Of a DNA stretch of 8,253 bases, positions 1 through 7,189 are shown piece after piece. The notes under the pieces are model-generated. The model was not told where the DNA came from. It saw nothing but the letters and a program-made list of their open reading frames with translations, and ran no database searches. Both the position numbers and the translations under genes were made by a program. Location: positions 1-8,253 of the forward strand of contig CAIVDH010000110.1 of the NCBI GenBank assembly GCA_903904635.1, read 5' to 3'. How positions within the stretch are numbered: position 1 is the first letter of the stretch; each line of letters opens with the position of its first letter. Source of the DNA: an uncultured Burkholderiales bacterium. GTDB taxonomy: Bacteria > Pseudomonadota > Gammaproteobacteria > Burkholderiales > Burkholderiaceae_D.

Positions 1-614
<614 letters not shown>

Positions 615-615
<1 letters not shown>

Positions 616-3152
616 TGCAGCCATCTTTATCTTCTGTTTTTTCTGCGCGCATTTTCACCCAAGCCTGGCGCATGACGCTGCGCGACTGGCGTGCAGGTGA
701 GTTGCGATTTTTATTTATCTCATTAATGGTGGCCGTTGCCGCTGTTTCATCAGTCGGGTTTCTGGTTGATCGCATGAATCAGGCGCTTACGCGTGACGCC
801 AGCGAACTGCTCGGTGCTGATTTGGTGATACGCAGCGACTATCCAGTAAAGACTCGGTGGCGTGATCACGCCACCGAGTTAGGTCTGAATATTGCCGACA
901 CCATAGGCTTTCCCAGCATGGTTACCACCGGCAGTGGTAATCAAGAAGACTCAAGGCTGGCAGCCATTAAGGCCGTATCAGCCAACTATCCTTTGCGCGG
1001 TGCATTAAAGTTGGATGTGCAGGGTCGTTTGCAAAGCATGCGCGGCAGTCCTGCCGCCGGCACGGTATGGGTTGATGCTGCTTTTCTTACATCGCGTGAT
1101 ATGCAGCAAGGGCAGCGCATCAAACTGGGTGAGCAGGAATTCATCATCGCCGCTGCAATTTTGCTGGAACAAGATCGCGGTGCAGCATTCATGAATTTTG
1201 CGCCGCGCGTGATGCTGTCTGAAAAAGATCTGGCCGCAACCGGCCTTATACAAAACGGTTCGCGCGTATCGTATCGCTTGCAGCTATCGGGCAACGCTCT
1301 GGCATTGTCACGCTATCAGCGCTGGCTGGAAAATCAGATAAAAGAAGAGGAAGTACGCGGCGTACAAATTGAATCGCTGGAAACCGGCCGGCCTGAAATG
1401 CGTGCCACGCTGGATCGTGCCAGACAATTCCTGGCGCTGGTGAGTCTGCTCTCTGCCATGCTGGCCGCATTGGCCATCGCGATGGCAGCGCGCCGTTTTC
1501 TGGAGCGTCATCTGGATGCCTGCGCCATGCTGCGCTGTTTGGGTCTGACGCAAAATCAGCTCACTCTGATTTATCTGATTGAATTTTCTTTGATCGGTTT
1601 AATTGGTAGCCTGGCCGGCGCTGCGCTGGGTTTTGCTGCGCATTTTATTTTGTTGCAATGGCTGGGGCCATTAATGGCAACTGCATTGCCAGCAGCGGGA
1701 TGGACGCCTTTGCTGCAAGCCATTGCAACCGGTTTATTACTCTTATTGGGCTTTGCCATACCGCCGGTTATGCAATTACGCAATGTGCCACATAACCGCG
1801 TGATACGTCGCGAACAAGATGCGCCCCAGGCTTTTACGCTTGCCGGCTATGCGCTGGCTATCGTATCTTTTGTGGCCTTGCTGATATGGCAGGCTGGGGA
1901 CATCAAACTAGGCTTAATTACTGCTGGTGGATTTATCGCCGCCTTTGCGCTGTTTGCCTTGCTGGCCTGGCTGCTGCTTAAATCCTTGCATTTGTTGCGC
2001 CCTTTATTTAATTCCCCTATCTGGCGTTTTGCTCTCACCTCTTTAAAGCGCAGACCGGGTGCGAGCATCATGCAAATTGTTGCGCTTGCTTTAGGCTTGA
2101 TGGCCTTGCTGCTTTTGACCGTAATTAGGCAAGACCTGTTGTCGGCCTGGCGGCAATCTTCACCGCCGAATGCGCCGAATCATTTCATGATCAATATTCA
2201 GCCTGAACAAAAAGACGGCATCACTCAAGAGCTAGCGGCCAATCACATCACTGATGCAAAACTTTATCCGATGATACGCGGCCGGCTGGTGCAAATTGCC
2301 GGAAGCGACATTACACCCGAAAGTTTCGCAGATGAACGTGCGCGCCGTCTGGTAGAGCGTGAATTCAATCTATCAACAATGGCTGAATTACCAGCAAAAA
2401 ATATCATCACAGACGGCCAGTGGTTCAAGGTCGGAAGCAACAAACCTGAAGCATCCGTCGAGCAAGGCCTCGCAAAAACGCTGGGCATCAAGCCCGGCGA
2501 CACATTACGCTTTGATGTGGCGGGAGAGCAGATAGACGCCACCGTAACGAGCTTGCGCAAACTCGACTGGGGCTCTATGCGCGTGAATTTTTTCGTGATT
2601 TTAAATCCGCCTGCAGCGACTGCTTTGCCACAAACCTGGATCACGGCATTTCGTCTGCCACCAGCTCAACAAAAACTGATTAATCAACTCGTGCGTACCT
2701 ATCCTAATCTCACCATCGTTGATGTGGGCAGCATGCTAAATCAGGTGCAGCAAGTGATTAATCAAGTCATCGCTGCGGTTGAATTTTTATTTGTATTTAC
2801 GCTGGTAGCCGGAATACTGGTATTGATCTCCGCCATGCTGGTGTCGCAACAAGAGCGCCAGCGTGAAGCCGGATTATTGCGCGCACTGGGTGCCACAAGA
2901 ACACAGCTGGCACGTTCGCAATGGATGGAATGCGCGCTGGTTGGTGCCAGCGCTGGTGCCATGGCTGCATCCGGCGCTGCAATAGCCGGATGGATATTGG
3001 CGCGCTATGTATTTGATTTCGTCTGGACCTTAAGCCCGCTATTGTGGGTTGCCGGCATGAGCTTAGGAATCATCGCGGCACTGGCTGGTGGCTGGGCGGG
3101 TCTGCGCTCTGTTCTAACGCAAGCACCATTACAAACGCTCAGAGAAGCCTGA
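615..3152 (+). CDS. FtsX/MacB-family ABC transporter permease, YbbP-like (845 aa, about 10 TM helices)
   Basis: ATG 615 shares one base with the upstream TGA (TGATG). A TTG at 612 is also in frame but adds only one residue. No Shine-Dalgarno is evident, which suggests translational coupling. Residues (ATG = 1): TM1 about 31-51; periplasmic MacB-like core about 52-268; three helices about 270-385; two extra helices about 407-456; another about 486-504; second periplasmic domain about 507-715; last three helices about 718-828. Each FtsX domain carries its cytoplasmic coupling segment: ARRFLERHLDACAMLRCLGL near 292-311 and REAGLLRALGATRTQL near 750-765, the second a classic family motif. This duplicated ten-helix plan and the length match YbbP-type permeases rather than 4-helix FtsX or LolC/E. 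Such proteins work with a LolD/YbbA-type ATPase in envelope lipid or lipoprotein-related traffic, or as mechanotransmitters; the substrate is unknown. No ATPase gene is in the window. A perfect 28-bp palindrome lies at codons 80-89. Confidence 0.88.
852..879. repeat. Perfect 28-bp palindrome inside the permease coding sequence
   Basis: Bases 852-865 (ACTCGGTGGCGTGA) are followed directly by their exact reverse complement at 866-879 (TCACGCCACCGAGT), with no spacer and no mismatch. The symmetry stops at once on both sides: 851 is G opposite T880, and 850 is A opposite A881. It spans codons T80 to E88 plus one base of L89 of the permease and keeps the frame. In RNA it would form a very GC-rich hairpin with a short central loop. 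A 14-bp zero-spacer palindrome is expected by chance about 3 in 100,000 times in a random window of this size (8253 divided by 4 to the 14th). What it does, if anything, is not known. Confidence 0.95.
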
Positions 3153-3177
3153 GCAATCTCAACGGCGAGATGCGCCG
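3137..3177 (+). other. Two small hairpins at the end of the permease gene
   Basis: GCTCAG (3137-3142) pairs with CTGAGC (3149-3154) across a 6-nt loop and straddles the permease stop codon. CGGCG (3163-3167) pairs with CGCCG (3173-3177) across a 5-nt loop. Neither is followed by a run of T, so they do not look like intrinsic terminators. They could slow 3' decay of the permease mRNA, or be chance, since stems this short are common. Confidence 0.35.
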
Positions 3178-3185
3178 ATCACCGT

Positions 3186-3205
3186 AAAGTTCACCACATA
3201 ACTTT
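3186..3205. repeat. Inverted repeat AAAGTT-N8-AACTTT
   Basis: AAAGTT (3186-3191) and AACTTT (3200-3205) are perfect inverted arms with an 8-nt spacer, abutting and sharing one base with both the TTGACA hexamer at 3204-3209 and the larger hairpin that starts at 3205. The geometry, 6-bp half-sites with centres 14 bp apart, could suit a dimeric regulator, but arms this short also arise by chance. Functional assignment is inference. Confidence 0.35.
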
Positions 3206-3256
3206 GACAGACTGAAAAAACACGGCAAGCAGCCAGATGTTTTTCAGGTTCTGTCA
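3205..3256 (+). other. Large imperfect hairpin in the wza leader (possible attenuator, operator or weak terminator)
   Basis: Paired segments nest in order. TGACAG (3205-3210) pairs with CTGTCA (3251-3256). CTGAAAAA (3212-3219) pairs with TTTTTCAG (3240-3247). CA (3221-3222) pairs with TG (3238-3239) after one bulged A. An inner GGC (3224-3226) pairs with GCC (3232-3234) around the loop AAGCA. That gives 19 pairs within 52 nt. The element ends 12 nt before the GGAGG ribosome binding site of wza. The A-tract/T-tract layout with a small GC core resembles a weak bidirectional terminator. A leader RNA structure controlling readthrough into the exopolysaccharide genes is an alternative. Both are inferences. 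Confidence 0.5.
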
Positions 3257-3268
3257 TTGCATATCAGT

Positions 3269-3273
3269 GGAGG
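3269..3273 (+). promoter_or_regulatory. Shine-Dalgarno of wza
   Basis: GGAGG at 3269-3273 sits 6 nt before ATG 3280 and is the strongest ribosome binding site in the window. It decides the start: the in-frame GTG at 3277 would be only 3 nt from it, too close, while ATG 3280 has normal spacing. Confidence 0.8.
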
Positions 3274-3279
3274 CGGGTG

Positions 3280-4416
3280 ATGGCGTGGCACAAAGCAGTA
3301 TTTATATCTCCTATCGTATTGCTGGTTGCCTGCACCTCGATGGCACCCGGCATACAGTTTGGAAAAGCACCAAAAACCACAGAGCAGGCCGGCACTGGTG
3401 ACGTATTTAAAACTGAAATCCGGCAGATCACACCAAAACTACTGACGCAAGAACGCGAATTACGCGATCAGCAGGTAATGGAAAATATCAGCATGCTGAT
3501 GCAGCCAGCAAAAGCCTATGTGATTGAGCCTGGCGATGTATTGCAGATTGTCGTCTGGGATCATCCAGAACTTTCAGCCTCCATGTTGCCCGCTGTACCC
3601 TTAGGTGCAGCGGGTGGCGCGGGTGTGGCAACGAGTCCGCTATCGCAGGCGCAATCCGGATTTGAAGTCGATCAGAGTGGCATGCTGCAATTTCCTTATG
3701 CCGGAAAAATGCAGGTTGCCGGCCTAACACCTGAGCAGGCACATGCACAGCTAACAAAAAATCTATCGCATTATTTAAAAAATCCTAAGATTTCGCTGCG
3801 CATGCTTTCCTATCGCAGCAAACGCGTTTATCTCGATGGCGAAGTCAAAGCACCGGGTGTGCAGCCTATCAACGATATACCCATGACATTGATTGAAGCC
3901 ATCAACCGATCCGGTGGCATGTTACCAACTGCAGATCAGAGCCGCATCATCATCAACCGCAATGGAAAAACCTATCACGTCAATTTGCCTCTGCTGGTGC
4001 AAAAAGGTGTTGATCCCTCATCCATCATGCTGGCCAATGGCGATGTCGTGCGCGTGCTATCCAGAGATGAAAGCAAAATATTTATCTCCGGCGAGGTGAC
4101 CTTGCCGCGTGCGCTCACCATGCGTAATGGCCGCTTAAGTCTAAATGAAGCATTAGGCGAATCAGGCGGCATTAATCCCGTTAGTGGCGATGCACGGCAG
4201 GTGTATGTGATACGCCGCAGTACCAAAGAATCCGTGGTCTATCAGCTAGATGCAAATGAACCCGGCGCGCTGGCAGTTGCCGAAGGATTTGAGCTCAATC
4301 CCAAGGATGTCGTGTACGTCGCCGCCACACCACTGACAAACTGGAACCGTACCATCAGCGCATTGATACCGGGTGCCTTGCCCACAGCAGTCATTGCCAC
4401 CACACCGGGACGCTAA
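3280..4416 (+). CDS. wza: Wza-type outer-membrane polysaccharide export lipoprotein
   Basis: The start is ATG 3280, chosen by the GGAGG; the product is 378 aa, close to E. coli Wza (379). Residues 1-17 form a lipoprotein signal peptide with lipobox L-V-A-C; Cys18 is the predicted lipidated residue, and Thr at +2 fits outer-membrane sorting. The polysaccharide-export (PES) domain starts at YVIEPGDVLQIVVWDHPELS (80-99) and runs to about 177. It carries a Gly/Ala-rich loop insertion near 104-122. Two SLBB domains follow, opening with VYLDGEV (about 183) and IFISGEV (about 267). The C-terminal WNRTISALIPGALPTAVIAT (356-375) corresponds to the amphipathic helix that forms the outer-membrane pore in Wza octamers (family knowledge). 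The protein should export the polymer across the outer membrane while docked on Wzc. It is the first gene of a tight set: wzb starts 1 nt after its TAA. Confidence 0.95.
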   Translation: MAWHKAVFISPIVLLVACTSMAPGIQFGKAPKTTEQAGTGDVFKTEIRQITPKLLTQERELRDQQVMENISMLMQPAKAYVIEPGDVLQIVVWDHPELSASMLPAVPLGAAGGAGVATSPLSQAQSGFEVDQSGMLQFPYAGKMQVAGLTPEQAHAQLTKNLSHYLKNPKISLRMLSYRSKRVYLDGEVKAPGVQPINDIPMTLIEAINRSGGMLPTADQSRIIINRNGKTYHVNLPLLVQKGVDPSSIMLANGDVVRVLSRDESKIFISGEVTLPRALTMRNGRLSLNEALGESGGINPVSGDARQVYVIRRSTKESVVYQLDANEPGALAVAEGFELNPKDVVYVAATPLTNWNRTISALIPGALPTAVIATTPGR

Positions 4417-4417
4417 C

Positions 4418-4873
4418 GTGATACGCAATATTCTCCTGCTATGCACCGGTAATGTATGTCGCAGCCCCATGGCCGAAGGCTTGTTGCGTGCAGCCTTGCC
4501 TACACATGAAATTTTCTCGGCTGGGCTATGCGCTTTGGATGGCGCACCGGCAGATCCTATCGCCAAAGAATTAATGTGGCAGGCCGGTGTAGATATTAGC
4601 GGCCATCGTGCGCGCAATCTTGCCTCTTGGATGATGCGCGAAGCCGATCTCATCCTGACCATGGACAGCGAACAATTACAGTATGTTGTTAGCCGCTTTC
4701 CAGCGGCAAGACAAAAACTCAAGCGCTTAGGCGAGCCTTGTGATGTGGATATTCCTGATCCCTACCGGCTGGGTTTGCCTGCTTTTTCTCATACGTTTCG
4801 TCTCATCGAATACGCAGTGAAAAAGCAGCTACCTACATTGGCGCGCCAAAATATGGCCTGTGCGCTGTACTGA
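4418..4873 (+). CDS. wzb: Low-molecular-weight protein tyrosine phosphatase, Wzb-type
   Basis: The start is GTG 4418, one base after the wza stop, with GGGA at 4407-4410 as a modest ribosome binding site. In-frame starts further upstream would overlap wza and add 15 residues before the conserved N-terminal beta strand. The 151-aa product (E. coli Wzb is 147) has the P-loop CTGNVCRS at residues 9-16, with nucleophile Cys9 and phosphate-binding Arg15 (C-X5-R). The general-acid motif D-P-Y is at 114-116 inside DIPDPY. No key residue is missing. In this family the enzyme acts in the cytosol and removes phosphate from the C-terminal tyrosines of the BY-kinase Wzc; cycling of phosphorylation is needed for polymer synthesis. 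The gene lies directly between the channel gene and the kinase gene, the standard wza-wzb-wzc order. Confidence 0.95.
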   Translation: MIRNILLLCTGNVCRSPMAEGLLRAALPTHEIFSAGLCALDGAPADPIAKELMWQAGVDISGHRARNLASWMMREADLILTMDSEQLQYVVSRFPAARQKLKRLGEPCDVDIPDPYRLGLPAFSHTFRLIEYAVKKQLPTLARQNMACALY

Positions 4874-4904
4874 AATTATTTATATTTTTTGCGAAAGCTG
4901 TACG
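4874..4904 (+). other. AT-rich 31-nt spacer between wzb and wzc
   Basis: This is the only noticeable gap inside the operon. It is strongly A/T-rich, with TATATTTTTT at 4881-4890 and then GCGAAAGC. GAAAG at 4893-4897 is a weak ribosome binding site 7 nt before ATG 4905. No hairpin precedes the T-run, so it does not look like a terminator. An unstructured U-rich leader may help initiation at wzc (inference). Confidence 0.4.
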
Positions 4905-7187
4905 ATGATCAATCCGACTGCCCAGCCACTAGCCCTGCAAACTGACACACCACTAATATTTACGGATGACAGACAAGCTGATCTGCCAGCCTATCTCGCC
5001 ATAATTATTGCGCAGCGCTGGCTCATAGCGGGCATAGCACTCGCTTTGGGGCTGGCCGGTGTTATCTATGCTTACATGGCCAAACCAGTATATGAAGCCA
5101 ATCTGCTGGTGCATGTAGAAGAAAAAGGGCAGCGTGAACCTAAAAATATTTTAGGCGAAGCCGGTTCCATGATTGATTACAAAACACCAGCAGCAGCAGA
5201 AATCGAGCTGCTGCGTTCGCGCATGGTCGTGGCACAAGCAATAGATAATTTACGGCTATATATACATACCAAGCCGCAATACCTGCCCATGATAGGTAGC
5301 TGGCTGGCTAAGCTTGATCTTTCCGGCTCTGTGCCGTGGCTACGCGGCTTGGGCGGTTATGCCTGGGGAAAAGAACATATTGATATTGCTGAATTCAATT
5401 TACCCGCTGAGCTAGAAAATCATGAATTTATATTGCGCGTGCAAAAAGACGGCTGGGTAGAAGTGAGTAATACGGAAAATGATATTTTCTTTACGGGTAA
5501 AGTCGGCGAGACCATCAATCACTTAAGCAATGAAGGCACTATCCTATTGAAAGTCGCCAAACTGTATGCTTATCCCGGTACGGAATTTACCCTCACGCGC
5601 AGCTCAAGACTGGCAGCCATTGAAGGTATACAGCAGGCCTTGAGCGTCAATGAAATGGGTAAGCAATCCGGTGTACTCAGCGCTACCCTCAAAGGTGACA
5701 ATGCTGTAAATGTGTATCAGCTACTCACCGAAATCAGCAAACAATACATGGCGCAAAATGGCGCACGTCGCACAGAAGAAGCCGATAAATCACTGGCCTA
5801 TCTGAATCAGCGCCTGCCTGAACTCAAGCTGCAACTCGAACAAGCTGAAGCCCGCTACAACCAGTTTCGTAATACGCATGGCACAGTCGATCTGGGGGAA
5901 GAAGCTAAAATAAATTTGCAACGCTCGGCCGCTGCCAGAACGCGCCGCATTGAACTTGAACAAAAACGCACAGAGCTGCTGACCCGCTATACCGCTAACC
6001 ATCCTGCAGTAGAAGGTGTCGATGCGCAATTAAGAGAAGTGGGGCGCGAAATACGCGAAGCAAATAGTCAGGTAAAAAGTCTGCCGGTATTAGAGCAGGA
6101 GTTAGTCAGACTGGCGCGCGATGTGAAAGTTAATAGCGAACTTTATGCAGCCCTGGTCTCCAGCGCGCAGCAACTACAACTCATTGCCGTTGGCAAGACC
6201 AGCAATGTAAGGTTAATAGACGCACCCATACAACCAGAACGCCCAGTATCGCCGAATCGTCCGCGCATTATTGCCATCGCATTATTTGCAGGTTTGTTTC
6301 TGGGCGTGCTGGCCGCCTTTATTAAACGCGCATTGCAAAACACGATAGACGAGCCTGAACAGGTAGAAAAAATGTTTGGCTTACCCGTTTATGCCAGCAT
6401 CCCACGCAGCAAACAGGAAATATCATTTTTTGATGGGAATAATCAGCTTGCACCATTACCGCTATTAGCCAGAGTGGACAGCATGGATGTGGCAATTGAA
6501 AGCTTACGCAGCTTGCGTGCAGCCCTGCAGTTTTCCATGACGCATGCGCGCAATAATATTGTGCTCATTACCGGACCCACAACTGGTATGGGTAAATCAT
6601 TTATATCGGCCAATCTTGCTGCTGTAATGGCGGCCAGTGGTAAAAAAATATTATTAATCGATGCAGATCTGCGCGATGGTCATTTGCATCGCTACTTTAA
6701 TCTTCCCCGCCAAAGTGGATTATCTGATCTGTTGGCTGGCAACACCAATGGTAACGCCAGCTATGAACAACTGATCCGAAAAAATATACTGGAAAATCTG
6801 GATTTTATTTCCACGGGTAGCTTGCCACCGCATCCGTCTGAGCTGTTACTGCGACCAACATTGCAGGAGATTTTATTAAGCACGTCCAGACTTTACGACA
6901 TGATAATAATCGACGCCACACCCTTACTCGCCGTAGCTGACAGTTTGATATTGGGAACCCATGCAGGCGCAATATTTTTAGTTGCGCGTGCGGGTCAGAC
7001 CACTCCGGCTGATATAGCCGAATCCTTAAACCGCCTGGCCCGCGCAGGATTGTCTGCCAAAGGTGTACTGTTCAATGACATCACCATGCGCCCCAGCCGC
7101 TACGGATATGGTTATCGCTATGGAAAATTTAAGCAGCTTGGTTATACCGCACCCACGAACACGCAAAGCGACCATGCCGTAGCCTGA
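4905..7187 (+). CDS. wzc: Wzc-type polysaccharide co-polymerase with BY-kinase domain
   Basis: The start is ATG 4905 (760 aa; E. coli Wzc is 720). A GTG at 4860 in the same frame would overlap wzb and add a 15-residue head unlike the family. Domains: Wzz chain-length domain about 24-120 with TM1 at 39-59; long periplasmic part with coiled-coil-like stretches about 290-410; GNVR/proline-rich segment PIQPERPVSPNRPR (441-454); TM2 455-473; cytoplasmic tyrosine kinase about 528-725. Kinase motifs: EX2RX2R oligomerisation motif E532/R535/R538; Walker A GPTTGMGKS 557-565; Walker A' ILLIDADLRDG 582-592; GLSDLLAG 605-612; Walker B MIIID 666-670, followed by A-T-P rather than the common T-P-P. The tail has tyrosines at 733, 735, 737, 739 and 747, the expected autophosphorylation cluster. 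Role (family): sets polymer length, contacts Wza across the periplasm and is reset by Wzb. Confidence 0.95.
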   Translation: MINPTAQPLALQTDTPLIFTDDRQADLPAYLAIIIAQRWLIAGIALALGLAGVIYAYMAKPVYEANLLVHVEEKGQREPKNILGEAGSMIDYKTPAAAEIELLRSRMVVAQAIDNLRLYIHTKPQYLPMIGSWLAKLDLSGSVPWLRGLGGYAWGKEHIDIAEFNLPAELENHEFILRVQKDGWVEVSNTENDIFFTGKVGETINHLSNEGTILLKVAKLYAYPGTEFTLTRSSRLAAIEGIQQALSVNEMGKQSGVLSATLKGDNAVNVYQLLTEISKQYMAQNGARRTEEADKSLAYLNQRLPELKLQLEQAEARYNQFRNTHGTVDLGEEAKINLQRSAAARTRRIELEQKRTELLTRYTANHPAVEGVDAQLREVGREIREANSQVKSLPVLEQELVRLARDVKVNSELYAALVSSAQQLQLIAVGKTSNVRLIDAPIQPERPVSPNRPRIIAIALFAGLFLGVLAAFIKRALQNTIDEPEQVEKMFGLPVYASIPRSKQEISFFDGNNQLAPLPLLARVDSMDVAIESLRSLRAALQFSMTHARNNIVLITGPTTGMGKSFISANLAAVMAASGKKILLIDADLRDGHLHRYFNLPRQSGLSDLLAGNTNGNASYEQLIRKNILENLDFISTGSLPPHPSELLLRPTLQEILLSTSRLYDMIIIDATPLLAVADSLILGTHAGAIFLVARAGQTTPADIAESLNRLARAGLSAKGVLFNDITMRPSRYGYGYRYGKFKQLGYTAPTNTQSDHAVA

Positions 7188-7189
7188 TC

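Larger units (their letters stand above)
3153..3279 (+). promoter_or_regulatory. Intergenic leader upstream of the wza-wzb-wzc operon
   Basis: These 127 bases between the permease stop and the wza ATG form the only substantial gap in the window, so the polysaccharide operon's promoter, if it has its own, should be here. I see a perfect TTGACA (3204-3209), but 16-18 nt downstream there is only AAGCAG-like sequence, so no convincing sigma-70 promoter can be drawn. A GG-N10-GC arrangement with TTGCA (3246-3261) resembles a sigma-54 site, but its predicted start point would fall inside the ribosome binding site. Most of the gap is occupied by inverted repeats, listed separately. No T-rich intrinsic terminator with a solid GC stem is visible for the permease transcript. 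Confidence 0.45.

Noticed and set aside
2264..2644. Minus-strand 126-codon open frame inside the permease gene
   Set aside because: It is fully antisense to the second periplasmic domain of the permease, and its composition is what a shadow frame gives.
2968..2992. 8-bp inverted repeat CATCCGGC-N9-GCCGGATG in the permease gene
   Set aside because: A couple of stems of this size and spacing are expected by chance in 8 kb, and the Gly/Ala-rich helix codons explain the composition.
3204..3232. Sigma-70 promoter with TTGACA as the -35 box
   Set aside because: No acceptable -10 hexamer occurs at 16-18 nt spacing (AAGCAG or shifts of it), so a promoter cannot be claimed from the hexamer alone.
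3246..3261. Sigma-54-like site (GG-N10-GC with TTGCA) upstream of wza
   Set aside because: The -12 half fits, but the -24 half matches only at GG and one C. The implied start point near 3271-3272 would cut through the GGAGG ribosome binding site. It also lies in the right arm of the hairpin, so the match may be incidental.
3269..3287. ops/JUMPstart-like antitermination element near the wza start
   Set aside because: GGCGGGTGATGGCGTGG only loosely resembles GGCGGTAGCNT and spans the start codon. The match is too weak.
4246..4722. Minus-strand 158-codon open frame across wza/wzb
   Set aside because: It is antisense to two clearly conserved genes, has no recognisable domain and no ribosome binding site that I could see. 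It is a shadow of real coding sequence.
4838..4849. 12-bp palindrome TTGGCGCGCCAA near the end of wzb
   Set aside because: About two 12-bp palindromes are expected by chance in a window this long, and nothing nearby supports a function.
4838..4890. Intrinsic terminator between wzb and wzc using the T-run at 4885-4890
   Set aside because: No stable hairpin with a proper loop lies immediately upstream of the T-run, and the operon context argues against termination before wzc.
5190..5214. GCAGCAGC/GCTGCTGC hairpin in wzc
   Set aside because: It arises from runs of Ala and Leu codons (AAAEIELL). It is low-complexity coding sequence, not a regulatory structure.
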